Assembly (NCBI RefSeq): GCF_025398275.1
Contig: NZ_JAODOR010000001.1
Span: 62,001-126,000, forward strand
Reading direction: 5' to 3'
DNA: 64,000 bases
Source: Microbacterium memoriense
GTDB taxonomy: Bacteria > Actinomycetota > Actinomycetes > Actinomycetales > Microbacteriaceae
A program made the translations under genes and the position numbers. Positions 8,823 through 18,544 of this stretch are shown here, piece by piece; within the stretch, counting starts at the first letter, position 1, and every line of letters starts with the position of its first letter. The notes under the pieces were generated by a model that saw nothing but the letters and a program-made list of their open reading frames with translations, was not told where the DNA came from and did not search any database.

Positions 8823-8829
8823 GGACACC

Positions 8830-9147
8830 ATGCAGAAATTCGCGTGGTTCGTGCTGGGCATCGCCGGTGGCTTCGTCGCCGCCCATCTGGTCAATAAAGA
8901 CCCTCGCGGCCACGAAGTACTCGCCGACGTCGACTCTCGCATCAGCGAGTTCACGGATCGCATCGGCGACGCGTATCGCGCACAGGAGGCCAAGATCGAC
9001 GGCCTTGTCGCCGACGTGAAGGATGTCGCCGCCGGAGCGATCGACGCCGCCAAGAGCGCCACCGCGGACGCGAAGGATGCTGTCGTCGACGGCGTCGAGT
9101 CGGCCGCCGATGCCGTTCGCGACGCTGCAGCCAAACTCACCGACTGA
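8830..9147 (+). CDS. Small membrane-anchored coiled-coil protein
   Basis: About 105 residues. A short hydrophobic N-terminus (FAWFVLGIAGGFVAAHLV, about 3-20) is followed by a heptad-rich, Ala/Asp/Lys-rich helical region (AAKSATADAKDAVVDGVESA). This pattern resembles YtxH/late-embryogenesis-like proteins: a membrane anchor with an amphipathic helical tail. Two ATG codons are possible (8821 and 8830); 8830 is preferred because the -10 box would overlap the first. It lies between the rpsD terminator and alaS. It is recognisable as a conserved actinobacterial type, but no function can be assigned. Confidence 0.7.
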   Translation: MQKFAWFVLGIAGGFVAAHLVNKDPRGHEVLADVDSRISEFTDRIGDAYRAQEAKIDGLVADVKDVAAGAIDAAKSATADAKDAVVDGVESAADAVRDAAAKLTD

Positions 9148-9207
9148 TCACGCTCACCTGGACCGCCCCACAGGGGGGACCGGTGCCGTACGACGCCCGA
9201 GGACCAC

Positions 9208-11874
9208 ATGAAGACCGCCGAAATCGCCCAGCGCTACCTCACCTACTTCGAGAAGAACGGGCATACGATCGTGCCGTCCGCCTCGCTCGTCACCGATGAC
9301 CCCGCGCTGTTGTTCACGGTGGCCGGGATGGTCCCCTTCATCCCGTATCTGAGTGGTGACGTGCCCGCGCCGTATCGTCGCGCGGCCGACAACCAGAAGT
9401 GCATCCGCACGCTCGATATCGAAGAGGTCGGAAAGACCCCCCGCCACGGCACGTTCTTCCAGATGCTCGGGAACTGGTCCTTCGGTGACTACTTCAAGGA
9501 AGGCGCGATCGGATTCGCGTGGGAGTTCCTCACCGGCGCCGAAGACGCGGGTGGTCTCGGGTTCGACCCGAAGGATCTCTGGGTCACGGTCTACGAAGAA
9601 GACGATGAGGCGCACGACCTCTGGTTGCAGCTGACGGATCTTCCCGAAGAGCGCATCCAGCGACTCGGCAAAGACACGAACTACTGGTCGACCGGGTTGC
9701 CCGGACCCGCGGGCCCCTGCTCCGAGATCTTCTTCGACCGCGGTCCCGCGTACGGCATCGACGGGGGACCTGCGACCGACGACGACCGCTACGTCGAGAT
9801 CTGGAACCTCGTGTTCATGCAGTACCAGATCACGAACGTCCGCTCGAAGTACGACTTCGACGTCGTCGGCGAGCTTCCCGCGAAGAACATCGACACCGGC
9901 ATGGGCCTGGAGCGCATTGCGTTCATCAAGCAGGGCGTCGACAACATGTACGAGACCGATCAGGTGCGTCCCGTGCTGGATGCTGCCGTCGCTCTCTCCG
10001 GCAAGACCTATGGTGCCGTCCATGACGACGACGTGCGCTTCCGCGTGATCGCCGACCACATCCGCTCCTCCCTGATGTTGCTTTCCGACGGAGTGACCCC
10101 CTCCAACGAGGGACGTGGCTACATCCTCCGGCGCCTCATGCGCCGCGCGATCCGGGCGATGCGTCTGCTGGGCGTGGACGGCCCGACGTTCGGCGTGCTG
10201 TTCGCGGCATCGCGCGACGCGATGAAGGAGGCCTACCCGATCGTTGAGGCGGACTACCCGCGGTTCGAGCAATACGCGCTCGCGGAAGAAGCGACGTTCC
10301 TGCGGACACTCGCGGCCGGTTCGGAACTTCTCGACGAGTCACTGACCGAGACGAAGACGTCCGGCGGCGGTCAACTATCGGGATCCCAGGCCTTCCTCCT
10401 GCACGACACCTACGGGTTCCCGATCGATCTGACGCTCGAGATCGCCGAGGAGGCCGGACTTTCGGTCGACCGGGCCGCCTTCGACGCGCTCATGCACGAG
10501 CAGCGGACGCGCGCCAAGGCGGACGCACGCTCCCGCAAGCGCCAGTTGGCCGACACGAGTGTCTATCGCGCGTTCCGGGCTCCCGGCGAGACCGTCTTCA
10601 CGGGATTCACCGAACTCGAGACCGCATCGACGATCCTCGGGCTGCTGGTAGACGGACAGCCCGTGCAGCGCGCTGTCCAGGGCCAGATCGCCGAAGTGAT
10701 CCTCGCGGAGACGGCGCTCTACGCCGAATCCGGCGGCCAGGTCGCCGACCGCGGCGTCATCGTCGGCCCCGGGTTCGAACTCGACGTGCTCGATGTCCAG
10801 AAGCCCGTGGCCGGCCTCATCAGCCACACCGTCGAGGTGGTCTCGGGTGAAGTCGGCGTCGATCAGCCGGCGACGAGTGTCGTGGATGCCGTCAACCGAC
10901 GCGCGGCGCAGCAGGCGCACTCCGCGACGCACCTCATCCACGCGGCCCTGCGCGACACGCTCGGCACGTCCGCCACGCAGGCCGGATCGCTCAACCGCGC
11001 CGGCTACCTGCGCTTCGATTTCTCGTGGGGTCAGGCGCTGTCCGACGCGACCAAGACCGAGATCGAAGAGATCGCCAACAACGCCGTGCGCGACAACCTC
11101 CAGGTCACCACGCGGGTTCTCTCGCTCGACGAGGCGAAGAACCTCGGCGCGATGGCTCTGTTCGGCGAGAAATACGGCGAGACCGTGCGCATGGTCGATA
11201 TCGGCGGCCCGTGGTCGCGCGAACTCTGCGGCGGAACGCACGTGGCCTCCAGTGCAGAGATCAGTCTGATCAGCCTCGTGGGGGAGGCATCCGTCGGGGC
11301 ATCGAACCGTCGCGTGGAGGCGCTCGTCGGACTCGACGCGTTCCGCGAGCTGGCTGCCGAGCGCGCCCTGGTCTCGCAGCTGACCAGCACGCTGAAGACT
11401 CCCAAAGACCAGTTGGCCACACGCATCGCCGAGCTGACCGCGAGCCTGAAAGCGGCGGAGAAGAAGATCGCGCAGTTCGAGGCGAAAGCGCTCGGCGATC
11501 GGCTTCCGCAGCTCGTCGAGGCAGCGCAGCCCGTCGGTGCGTTCCGTGTCATCGCGCAGTCGATCGGCGCCGCCGCTTCGGCGGATGACGTGCGGACGGT
11601 CGCTTTGCAGGCGCGGGACCGCCTCGGTGCCCAGGCGGGTGTCGTCGCGCTCGGCGCAATCGTCGGCGACCGTCCGGTCGTGATCGTCGCGACCAACGAC
11701 GCCGCCCGCGCTGCGGGAGCGAAGGCCGGGGTGCTCGCGAAGACCGCGGCCTCCGTTCTCGGCGGTGGTGGGGGCGGCCGTGATGACGTCGCCCAGGGCG
11801 GTGGCGCGGATGCAGCGGCTCTGCCGGATGCCTTTGCCGCGATCGTCCGGAGCCTCGAGGCGTCGGCCGCGTGA
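9208..11874 (+). CDS. alaS: Alanyl-tRNA synthetase
   Basis: Charges tRNA-Ala and clears Ser/Gly mischarging. The 888-residue length is normal. The class II core lies in the first 260 residues (RRAADNQKCIRTLDIEEVG; RHGTFFQMLGNWSFGDYFK; LERIAFIKQGVDNMYETD). The editing domain carries HSATH at 571-575 and CGGTH at 674-678, the zinc-site residues. The C-terminal oligomerisation/C-Ala domain contains the glycine-rich LGGGGGGRDDVAQGGG. The ATG at 9208 follows CGAGGACC. The last codons overlap the GTG of ruvX by 4 nt, so alaS heads the alaS-ruvX-mltG-aro gene chain. No T-box leader fits in the 60-bp gap upstream. Confidence 0.98.
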   Translation: MKTAEIAQRYLTYFEKNGHTIVPSASLVTDDPALLFTVAGMVPFIPYLSGDVPAPYRRAADNQKCIRTLDIEEVGKTPRHGTFFQMLGNWSFGDYFKEGAIGFAWEFLTGAEDAGGLGFDPKDLWVTVYEEDDEAHDLWLQLTDLPEERIQRLGKDTNYWSTGLPGPAGPCSEIFFDRGPAYGIDGGPATDDDRYVEIWNLVFMQYQITNVRSKYDFDVVGELPAKNIDTGMGLERIAFIKQGVDNMYETDQVRPVLDAAVALSGKTYGAVHDDDVRFRVIADHIRSSLMLLSDGVTPSNEGRGYILRRLMRRAIRAMRLLGVDGPTFGVLFAASRDAMKEAYPIVEADYPRFEQYALAEEATFLRTLAAGSELLDESLTETKTSGGGQLSGSQAFLLHDTYGFPIDLTLEIAEEAGLSVDRAAFDALMHEQRTRAKADARSRKRQLADTSVYRAFRAPGETVFTGFTELETASTILGLLVDGQPVQRAVQGQIAEVILAETALYAESGGQVADRGVIVGPGFELDVLDVQKPVAGLISHTVEVVSGEVGVDQPATSVVDAVNRRAAQQAHSATHLIHAALRDTLGTSATQAGSLNRAGYLRFDFSWGQALSDATKTEIEEIANNAVRDNLQVTTRVLSLDEAKNLGAMALFGEKYGETVRMVDIGGPWSRELCGGTHVASSAEISLISLVGEASVGASNRRVEALVGLDAFRELAAERALVSQLTSTLKTPKDQLATRIAELTASLKAAEKKIAQFEAKALGDRLPQLVEAAQPVGAFRVIAQSIGAAASADDVRTVALQARDRLGAQAGVVALGAIVGDRPVVIVATNDAARAAGAKAGVLAKTAASVLGGGGGGRDDVAQGGGADAAALPDAFAAIVRSLEASAA

Positions 11875-12344
11875 GCGGATTCCGTCGCGGAGTGCGACTG
11901 GGCGTGGATGTCGGCAAGGCACGCGTCGGAGTCGCCCGGTGCGACCCGGACGGCATGCTGGCCGTTCCGGTCGAGACGGTTCCGCGGACGGATGCGGCGT
12001 CGGCGCGCATTGCCGCGCTCGCGAGCGAGTACGACGCACTCGAGATTCTCGTCGGATTGCCGATCGGGCTCTCGGGACACGAGACGGCATCGACGGCGGA
12101 TGCGCGCGACTTCGGCCGCGAGATACAGCAGGTGGCCGGCCGGCCGGTGCGCCTGGTCGACGAACGACTGAGCACGGTGTCCGCGCACGCCGCTTTGCGA
12201 TCTTCTGGGCGCTCCCAGCGTTCGTCTCGTAGCATTGTCGACCAGGTCGCCGCGGTCGTCCTGCTCCAGCAGGCGATCGACGTCGAGAAGAGCACCGGTA
12301 CCCCGACCGGAGAGTTGCTCCCCGATACGCAGGAGTCCGCCTGA
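11871..12344 (+). CDS. ruvX: Putative Holliday junction resolvase / pre-16S rRNA nuclease YqgF
   Basis: A RNase H-fold nuclease of the YqgF/RuvX family, linked to 16S rRNA 5' maturation and proposed as a Holliday junction resolvase. The N-terminal GVDVGKARVGVARCDPDG supplies the first acidic residue and the nucleotide-like loop. VGLPIGLSG lies in the middle, and LVDERLSTVSA carries the conserved DER motif. The C-terminal DQVAAVVLLQ has the last acidic residue. The 157-residue length is usual. It is coupled to alaS (GTGA overlap) and to mltG (ATG overlapping the stop), the standard alaS-ruvX-mltG order. Confidence 0.93.
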   Translation: MSGFRRGVRLGVDVGKARVGVARCDPDGMLAVPVETVPRTDAASARIAALASEYDALEILVGLPIGLSGHETASTADARDFGREIQQVAGRPVRLVDERLSTVSAHAALRSSGRSQRSSRSIVDQVAAVVLLQQAIDVEKSTGTPTGELLPDTQESA

Positions 12345-13756
12345 TGCCCGAATCCCCGCCGAACGACGATCAGTTCGCGGATCTGTTCCGCAAACTCCCC
12401 GACCCGAACCAGCGGGGGGCCGACGCCACAGCCGCGCCTGTCAGTCGGCGCGAAGCCCGCGCCGCGGCGCACAGCGCGCCGGACGCACCGCAGTCGTTCA
12501 CGGAAGACACGGACGACGCGGAGGGCACCTCGGGCACGGAGGCCGCAGCGAGCCCGCCCAGCGCAGCGGCCCCGTCGACCGTGGCAGCCGCTCGTGATGA
12601 TGCTCCACTTGCGGCGCTTTTCGTCGACGACGAACACGAACGCGAGCGCGTTGCCCGGCAGCGCCGCGACCGGCGTAAGAGCCGCATCGCCGGGTGGGTG
12701 ATCTTCGGCGTCATCCTCGCAATTCTGGGCGGCCTGACCGCCGGCGGATTCGCCGTCTGGAACACGTACGAAGACAAGATCCGCGCGTTCATGGGCTGGG
12801 AAGAACCGCAGGACTACGAAGCAGGGATCGCGGAAGGCGAAGTCGTCGTCACGATCATCGAGGGCGATAACGGCTCCTCGATCTCGCAGTCGCTCTACGA
12901 AGCGGGAGTCACCAAGACCCCGACCGCGTTCTACGACTACCTCATCGACACGGCGCAGAATCCGACATTCCTCCCGGGTGCCTACAGCATCCAGCAGAAG
13001 ATGACGTCGGAAGCCGCGCTGGCCGCGCTGCTAGACCCCGCATCCAAGCTGGCGAATCAGGTTGTTGTCACCGAGGGAATGACCGCCGAGCGCGCCTACG
13101 AAGCCATCGCCGCGAGCACCGACGTGACGGTGGAAGAACTCGAAGCCGCCGCCGCCGACTACACGCGGTTTGGGGTGCCGGCCGAAGCGCCGAGTATCGA
13201 GGGGTACCTTTTTCCGGCGACGTACACGTTCGATCCTGGGGTGACGGCCGATCAGGTGCTGCAGCGACTCGTCGACGAGACCTTCGCCCGGCTCGATGCT
13301 CTCGGCGTCGCGGAAAGTGACCGCTTCTCGGTGCTCACTCTGGCCGGGCTCGTACAGAAAGAGTCGGGTCCGTCGGTCGAGGACATGCACAAGATCGCAC
13401 GCGTGTTCCTCAATCGCGTCGACGACGGGATGCTGCTGCAGTCCGATGCGACGGTCGCCTACGGCGCCGGGATCGAAGGCACCGTGTGGACGACCGACGA
13501 AGAGCGCGCCGACGAATCGAACCTCTACAACACGTACGTGCACGAGGGGCTCCCCCCGGGACCGATCTCCAATCCGGGGGAGGACGCGATCGAAGCCGCG
13601 ATCTCGCCGGCCGACGGCACGTGGCTGTACTTCGTCGCGGTGAACCTGCAGACGGGCGAGACGCTGTTCTCGGACACGTACGAGCAGCACCTCGCGGCGG
13701 TCGCCCAGATGCAGGAGTGGTGCCGCGTCGAAGCGAACAAGCCGTATTGTGCCTGA
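12344..13756 (+). CDS. mltG: Endolytic murein transglycosylase MltG
   Basis: Membrane-bound lytic transglycosylase that cuts nascent peptidoglycan strands and limits glycan length. A long Pro/Ala/Asp-rich cytosolic region (1-110) carries a basic patch (RQRRDRRKSR). One membrane helix follows at about 115-140 (AGWVIFGVILAILGGLTAGG), then the extracellular YceG domain with LTLAGLVQKESGPSVEDMH, whose glutamate in QKE is the expected catalytic residue. The first Glu of the common EKE form is Gln here, as often in Actinobacteria. EGLPPGPISNPGEDAIEAA is the family's C-terminal signature. The 470-residue length reflects the long cytosolic arm. The ATG overlaps the ruvX stop. Confidence 0.95.
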   Translation: MPESPPNDDQFADLFRKLPDPNQRGADATAAPVSRREARAAAHSAPDAPQSFTEDTDDAEGTSGTEAAASPPSAAAPSTVAAARDDAPLAALFVDDEHERERVARQRRDRRKSRIAGWVIFGVILAILGGLTAGGFAVWNTYEDKIRAFMGWEEPQDYEAGIAEGEVVVTIIEGDNGSSISQSLYEAGVTKTPTAFYDYLIDTAQNPTFLPGAYSIQQKMTSEAALAALLDPASKLANQVVVTEGMTAERAYEAIAASTDVTVEELEAAAADYTRFGVPAEAPSIEGYLFPATYTFDPGVTADQVLQRLVDETFARLDALGVAESDRFSVLTLAGLVQKESGPSVEDMHKIARVFLNRVDDGMLLQSDATVAYGAGIEGTVWTTDEERADESNLYNTYVHEGLPPGPISNPGEDAIEAAISPADGTWLYFVAVNLQTGETLFSDTYEQHLAAVAQMQEWCRVEANKPYCA

Positions 13757-14603
13757 CCGCCTCGCGATCCCCGCGCGCGCGTCGCTCGAGGTCTGGGGCG
13801 ATCCGATCGACCACAGCTTGTCGCCGCGTGTGCACACCGCCGCCTACACCGCGCTCGGCTGGGCCTGGTCGTACGGGCGCCGCCGCGTGGATGAGGCGGG
13901 CTTTACGGCCGAGCTCACCGAGCATGCCTCGGGCCTGCGCGGGCTGTCACTGACGTTTCCGCTGAAGGCGGCGGCGTTCGCGGCGGCCACCACGAAGGAC
14001 CGCACGGCCGAGGTGACCGGCGCGGTCAACACGCTGCTGCTGACCTCGTCGGGCCCGCGCGGATTCAACACCGATGTCGGCGGGCTCGTGGCCGACCTGC
14101 GCGCTCACGGGGTGGACGGCGTTGAGCATGCCCGCATCATCGGCGCCGGCGCGACCGCGACATCCGCGCTGGTCGCGCTCAGCGACCTCGGAGTGGAGCG
14201 GGTCGAGGTCGTGGCACGCCGGCCCGAGGCCGTCGCAGCCCTGAGCGCGGTGGGGGAGCGCGTCGGTGTGGCCGTGTCGATGTGGTCGGCGGATGGCGGG
14301 GCCCCGGCATCCGTGCCGGTGACGATCTCGACCCTGCCGGGCGGAGCCGCTCTGCCGGACGAGCACGCGCACGCTTTCGCCGCCTCGGGTGGACTGCTTT
14401 ACGACGTCGTCTACGGCCACTGGCCGACCGCCCTCGCGGCGGCGTGGGAACGGGTGGGGCACACCGCGATCAACGGTCTCGGCATGTTGCTCCACCAGGC
14501 GGTGCTGCAGATTCGCATCTTCGCGACCGGCAACCCGGACGAGCCCCTCCCGGACGAACCGTCGGTTGTGGCCGTCATGCGCCGCGCGCTCATGGGAGAC
14601 TAG
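13749..14603 (+). CDS. aroE: Shikimate dehydrogenase
   Basis: NADPH-dependent reduction of 3-dehydroshikimate to shikimate. The first 25 residues contain [17 protein letters not shown], the shikimate-binding SxS region. [13 protein letters not shown] carries the catalytic lysine, and [11 protein letters not shown] follows. The dinucleotide-binding loop is [15 protein letters not shown] near 130. The C-terminal [16 protein letters not shown] is typical. 284 residues is normal. GTG 13749 overlaps the end of mltG by 8 nt, so translation is probably coupled. It begins a run of five shikimate-pathway genes broken only by a GNAT gene. Confidence 0.95.
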   Translation: MPDRLAIPARASLEVWGDPIDHSLSPRVHTAAYTALGWAWSYGRRRVDEAGFTAELTEHASGLRGLSLTFPLKAAAFAAATTKDRTAEVTGAVNTLLLTSSGPRGFNTDVGGLVADLRAHGVDGVEHARIIGAGATATSALVALSDLGVERVEVVARRPEAVAALSAVGERVGVAVSMWSADGGAPASVPVTISTLPGGAALPDEHAHAFAASGGLLYDVVYGHWPTALAAAWERVGHTAINGLGMLLHQAVLQIRIFATGNPDEPLPDEPSVVAVMRRALMGD

Positions 14604-14607
14604 ACGG

Positions 14608-15819
14608 ATGCTCCGCGTGCTCACGGCCGGCGAATCGCACGGCCCAGAACTCGTCGCCCTCATGGAGGGACTGCCGGCCGGCGTCCCGATTTCCCGTGCG
14701 GCGATCCAAGCCGACCTCGCCCGCCGCAAACTCGGCTACGGCCGGGGCTCCCGCATGAAGTTCGAAGAAGACGCCCTCACGATCTCCTCGGGCGTGCGCC
14801 ACGGGCTCAGCATGGGCAGCCCGATCGCCCTGCGCATCGGCAACACCGAGTGGCCGAAGTGGGTCGAAGTGATGAGCGCCGAGCCCGTCGAGCTGACGGA
14901 TCGTTCGCGGGGCCGTGGCGCTCCGCTGACCAGGCCGCGGCCCGGTCATGCCGACCTCGTGGGCATGCAGAAGTACGGCTTCGACGAAGCGCGACCGATT
15001 CTCGAGCGCGCGAGCGCGCGGGAGACGGCCGCCCGGGTCGCATTGGGCGCCGTCGCACGCGCATTCCTCGGCGAGCTCGGCATCGGGCTTGTCAGCCACA
15101 CGCTGTCGATCGGTCCGGTTCAGGTGCCCGCCGGGACGGCGCTGCCGACACCCGCCGACGTCGACCTGCTCGACGCCGATCCGTTGCGCTGCTTCGACGC
15201 GGCCACGTCTGCCGCGATGGTCGAGGAAGTCGACGCGGCTCGCCGCGACGGCGACACACTCGGCGGAATCGTCGAGGTGCTCGCTTATGGCCTCCCGCCG
15301 GGCCTCGGTTCGCACGTGCAGTGGGACCGGAGGCTCGACAGCCGACTCGCGCAAGCGATCATGAGCATCCAGGCGATCAAGGGCGTCGAGATCGGTGACG
15401 GGTTCGAGACGACCCGCCGCCGCGGATCGGCCGCGCACGATGAACTGTTCGGCGCGGACGGCGGCATCACTCGTGCCTCCGACAAGGCCGGCGGCACGGA
15501 AGGTGGCATGTCCACCGGCACCGTGTTGCGGGTGCGAGCGGGCATGAAGCCGATCGCGACCGTGCCGCACGCGCTGCGCACGATCGATGTGGCCACGGGC
15601 GAAGCTGCCACGGCGCACCACCAGCGCTCCGACGTCTGCGCGGTGCCCGCGGCCGGCGTCGTCGCCGAAGCGATGGTCGCGGTCGTCTTGGCCGAAGCCG
15701 TGTTGGAGAAGTTCGGCGGCGATTCGGTTGCCGAGACCCGTCGCAACCTGCAGTCCTACCTCGCCGCGATTCCGGAGGGGCTCCAGAGCGCCGCCGACAG
15801 CGACGACTCGCTCGGATGA
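14608..15819 (+). CDS. aroC: Chorismate synthase
   Basis: Last common step of aromatic biosynthesis: 5-enolpyruvylshikimate-3-phosphate to chorismate, using reduced FMN. The ATG at 14608 begins [21 protein letters not shown], the invariant N-terminus. Other signatures are [34 protein letters not shown], the [18 protein letters not shown] region, and [22 protein letters not shown] near the C-terminus. The length is 403 residues. The frame stays open about 220 bp into aroE, but that extension has no family support. It ends in an ATGA overlap with aroK. Confidence 0.97.
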   Translation: MLRVLTAGESHGPELVALMEGLPAGVPISRAAIQADLARRKLGYGRGSRMKFEEDALTISSGVRHGLSMGSPIALRIGNTEWPKWVEVMSAEPVELTDRSRGRGAPLTRPRPGHADLVGMQKYGFDEARPILERASARETAARVALGAVARAFLGELGIGLVSHTLSIGPVQVPAGTALPTPADVDLLDADPLRCFDAATSAAMVEEVDAARRDGDTLGGIVEVLAYGLPPGLGSHVQWDRRLDSRLAQAIMSIQAIKGVEIGDGFETTRRRGSAAHDELFGADGGITRASDKAGGTEGGMSTGTVLRVRAGMKPIATVPHALRTIDVATGEAATAHHQRSDVCAVPAAGVVAEAMVAVVLAEAVLEKFGGDSVAETRRNLQSYLAAIPEGLQSAADSDDSLG

Positions 15820-16355
15820 CCGAGTCCGCGATCGTCTTGATCGGGCCGATGGGCGCGGGCAAGACGAGCATCGGGCGCCGCGTGGCCCGGGCGCTCGGGG
15901 TACCGTTCGCTGACTCCGACAAGATCGTCGTGCGCGATCACGGTTCGATCGCGGAGCTGTTCGCACACGGAGGCGAAGCGCACTTCCGTGAGCTCGAGCG
16001 AACCGCGGTACGCGAAGCACTCGCGGGCGGCGGGGTCGTCGCTCTCGGCGGTGGCGCCGTGCTCGATGAGCAGACTCGCGCCGACCTCGCCCGGCATCGC
16101 GTCGTGCAACTGACGGTGGAGCCCCGCGTCGTCGCGGCCCGGATCGCCGGTGATGCCCGCCCGCTCGTGGCCGGCAAAGACCCCATCGCCCGTTGGACGC
16201 GCATTCTCGAAGAACGCCAGCCGATCTATGACGCCGTCGCCGACGTCACATTCGACACGTCGAGCGGTCCGCTCGCCGACATCGTCGCGAAGATCGTCGC
16301 GTGGGCTGGCGGCGATGCCGCCGTGCCCCACCTGACTACGGAGGAAGACGCATGA
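15816..16355 (+). CDS. aroK: Shikimate kinase
   Basis: Phosphorylates shikimate with ATP. The P-loop [18 protein letters not shown] lies at about 9-26. [29 protein letters not shown] contains the shikimate-binding acidic and arginine residues. [15 protein letters not shown] is the second conserved glycine-rich region, and the lid contains [15 protein letters not shown]. 179 residues is normal. It is coupled to aroC upstream (ATGA) and to aroB downstream (ATG overlapping the 3' end), so a single polycistronic message is likely. Confidence 0.96.
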   Translation: MTESAIVLIGPMGAGKTSIGRRVARALGVPFADSDKIVVRDHGSIAELFAHGGEAHFRELERTAVREALAGGGVVALGGGAVLDEQTRADLARHRVVQLTVEPRVVAARIAGDARPLVAGKDPIARWTRILEERQPIYDAVADVTFDTSSGPLADIVAKIVAWAGGDAAVPHLTTEEDA

Positions 16356-17434
16356 CAGACACCACCACGATCCACGTCGCCGGTGACAGCGAATACGACA
16401 TCCTGATCGGTCGCGGCATCGTCGAGGGCGTCGCCGACGCCCTCGCACCCGGCGTTCGGAAAGTGCTCATCGTCCACCCGCCGACCTTGACCGACGCGGC
16501 CGGTCGGCTCCGCGAAAGCCTGCAGGCTTCCGGCGAACGACAAGTGCTGCTGGCCGAGGTTCCCGATGCCGAACAGGGCAAGCGGGTCGAAGTGGCCGCA
16601 TTCTGCTGGCAAGTGCTCGGCCAAGCCGACTTCACCCGCACCGACGCCGTGATCGGCTTCGGTGGAGGCGCCGTGACAGACCTCGCCGGGTTCGTCGCGG
16701 CGACGTGGCTGCGCGGCGTCCAGCTCGTGCAGGTGCCGACCACGGTCCTCGGGATGGTCGATGCGGCTGTCGGCGGCAAGACGGGGATCAACACGGCCGA
16801 GGGAAAGAATCTCGTCGGCGCCTTCTGGCCCCCGCGCGCCGTGATCTGCGACCTCGATCTCCTGGACACGCTGAGCGACAACGAGCGTGTCGCGGGCTTC
16901 GCCGAGGTGGTCAAGGCCGGCTTCATCTGGTACCCCGAGATCCTGGATCTCATCGAGGCCGACCCGGTGGCGGCCGTCGATCCGCGGAGCGACGCGTTCC
17001 GTCGGTGCATCGAGTTGGCGATCGAGATGAAAGCCCGCGTCGTGGGCGAGGACCTGCGCGAAGCGGGATTGCGCGAAGTCCTCAACTACGGCCATACGCT
17101 CGGCCACGCGATCGAGCACGCCGAGCGCTACCGATGGCGCCACGGCGCAGCCGTCTCGGTCGGCATGCTGTTCGCGGCGGAGCTGTCGCGATTGGCCGGA
17201 CGTCTGCCCGATGCCGCCGCCCAGCGTCACCGCGACATCCTCGAGCTCTTGGGGTTGCCGACCACGTATCGCGCCGGTGCTTTCCCGCAGCTGCTCGCCA
17301 CGATGCAACGCGACAAGAAGACGCGTGGTGCCATGCTGCGCTTCATCGTGCTCGACGACATCGGCAAGCCGACCGTCCTGCAGGCGCCCGACGAGTCGTT
17401 GCTCTTCGCCGCTTATCAAGAGGTCGCCGGGTGA
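16352..17434 (+). CDS. aroB: 3-Dehydroquinate synthase
   Basis: Converts DAHP to 3-dehydroquinate using NAD and a divalent metal, the second step of the shikimate pathway. Recognised by GFGGGAVTDLAGFVAATWLR, VPTTVLGMVDAAVGGKTGIN, AEGKNLVGAFWPP, EVVKAGFIWYPEIL, and the metal-binding LNYGHTLGHAIEHAERY. The ATG at 16352 follows GGAGGAAG, an excellent ribosome binding site, giving 360 residues. The frame is open 51 bp further upstream without family support. The stop overlaps the GTG of the GNAT gene. Confidence 0.97.
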   Translation: MTDTTTIHVAGDSEYDILIGRGIVEGVADALAPGVRKVLIVHPPTLTDAAGRLRESLQASGERQVLLAEVPDAEQGKRVEVAAFCWQVLGQADFTRTDAVIGFGGGAVTDLAGFVAATWLRGVQLVQVPTTVLGMVDAAVGGKTGINTAEGKNLVGAFWPPRAVICDLDLLDTLSDNERVAGFAEVVKAGFIWYPEILDLIEADPVAAVDPRSDAFRRCIELAIEMKARVVGEDLREAGLREVLNYGHTLGHAIEHAERYRWRHGAAVSVGMLFAAELSRLAGRLPDAAAQRHRDILELLGLPTTYRAGAFPQLLATMQRDKKTRGAMLRFIVLDDIGKPTVLQAPDESLLFAAYQEVAG

Positions 17435-17970
17435 CGGCTGACGTCCGTGTGCGGCGCGTCCGGCTCCACGAGTGGCGCGAGGTCCGAGACCTCCGGATCG
17501 AGGCGGTGAGCGATCCGGACGCGGCGATCGCCTTCCTCACGTCGCGCGCGGAGGAACTCGCCCGTGACGACGCATTCTGGCGTGAGCGCACGGCCGGGGC
17601 CGCGCTCAGTGATGAGGCCGCGCAGTTCGTCGCCGAGGTGGACGAGGAGTGGGTTGCGTCGGCCACCGTGCTCCTGCGCGACGCCGGCGCCCGCGATCAC
17701 CTTGACCGGATCGTCGCCGACCGACGTATCGACGTCGTCGGCGTCTTCGTCGCTCCCCGCCATCGGGGCACCGGCATCCTGGCGAAACTGTTCGATGCGG
17801 CAGTCGGATGGGCGACGGCGCACGAGGCGAACGAACTGTTCCTCGACGTCCACGCGGACAATGCCCGCGCACAAGCCGCCTACCGGAAGAACGGTTTCCT
17901 CCCCACCGGCGTCACGTTCACAAGTGCGATCGGAGCGGAGATCGAGATGCGCCGCCCGATAGGGTTCTGA
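17431..17970 (+). CDS. GNAT family N-acetyltransferase
   Basis: A 179-residue single-domain acetyltransferase. The acetyl-CoA loop is VVGVFVAPRHRGTGILAKL (about 103-121; the R-x-x-G-x-G/A form is RHRGTG). A following helix DAAVGWATAHEANELFLDV and the C-terminal NARAQAAYRKNGFLPTG complete the GNAT fold. The substrate is unknown. The gene starts at GTG 17431, overlapping the aroB stop, and sits between aroB and aroQ, which are usually adjacent. It is co-expressed with the aro genes but does not obviously belong to the pathway. It may modify a metabolite or protein and have been captured into the operon. Confidence 0.85.
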   Translation: MTADVRVRRVRLHEWREVRDLRIEAVSDPDAAIAFLTSRAEELARDDAFWRERTAGAALSDEAAQFVAEVDEEWVASATVLLRDAGARDHLDRIVADRRIDVVGVFVAPRHRGTGILAKLFDAAVGWATAHEANELFLDVHADNARAQAAYRKNGFLPTGVTFTSAIGAEIEMRRPIGF

Positions 17971-17971
17971 C

Positions 17972-18430
17972 GTGTCCACACCGCGTCGCCTGCTCCTCGT
18001 CAACGGGCCGAACCTCAACCTTCTCGGCACGCGAGAGCCCGAAATCTATGGCACCGAGACCCTCGCTGATGTCGAACGGATCGTCGTGGATGCCGCTTCC
18101 GCTCTCGGCTTCGAGGTGCGTGCAGTCCAGTCCAACCACGAGGGCGTGCTGATCGACGCCGTCCATGCCGCCCGCGAGGACTGTGCCGGCATCGTGATCA
18201 ATCCGAGCGGGCTCACCCACACATCCGTCATCCTCCGCGATGCGCTCACGGGCGTCTCGCTGCCCGTCGCCGAAGTCCACATCTCCGATGTCTACGCCCG
18301 CGAGGAGTTCCGGCACGTCTCCTATGTCCGCGATGTCGCCGCGGTGCACGTGATCGGTGAAGGCGTCGCCGGCTATGCGCGTGCCACACGCCTGCTGATC
18401 GACGTCATCACGGGCCGCGCTGACGGCTGA
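17972..18430 (+). CDS. aroQ: 3-Dehydroquinate dehydratase, type II
   Basis: Dehydrates 3-dehydroquinate to 3-dehydroshikimate through an enolate. The N-terminal NGPNLNLLGTREPEIYG holds the catalytic Arg and Tyr. QSNHEGVLIDAVHAA and IVINPSGLTHTSVILRDAL supply binding residues, and VAEVHISDVYAREEFRHVSY contains the conserved histidine. 152 residues is the type II size. It starts at GTG 17972, one base after the GNAT stop. A short inverted repeat and the efp promoter follow. Confidence 0.96.
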   Translation: MSTPRRLLLVNGPNLNLLGTREPEIYGTETLADVERIVVDAASALGFEVRAVQSNHEGVLIDAVHAAREDCAGIVINPSGLTHTSVILRDALTGVSLPVAEVHISDVYAREEFRHVSYVRDVAAVHVIGEGVAGYARATRLLIDVITGRADG

Positions 18431-18450
18431 ACCGGCAGCGGGATGCCGGT
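18431..18450 (+). terminator. Inverted repeat after aroQ
   Basis: ACCGGCA-GCGGGA-TGCCGGT is a 7-bp perfect stem with a 6-nt loop directly after the aroQ stop codon. It has no T tract and may be a weak terminator or mRNA 3'-end hairpin. Confidence 0.45.
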
Positions 18451-18469
18451 GCCGCCGCCGGAGATCCCT

Positions 18470-18475
18470 TAGAAT
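18470..18475 (+). promoter_or_regulatory. Predicted -10 box (TAGAAT) for efp-nusB
   Basis: TAGAAT fits TANNNT and lies 69 nt before the efp ATG, separating efp-nusB from the aro unit. Confidence 0.5.
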
Positions 18476-18544
18476 CGACTGTCGGCCCGCCCGTGACCTC
18501 CGCAGGCGTCGCGCCCCCGCACACTTCAGAACGGAAACTCGCTC

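Noticed and set aside
9148..9207. T-box leader upstream of alaS
   Set aside because: The 60-bp gap is far too short for a T-box, and no T-box core sequence is visible.
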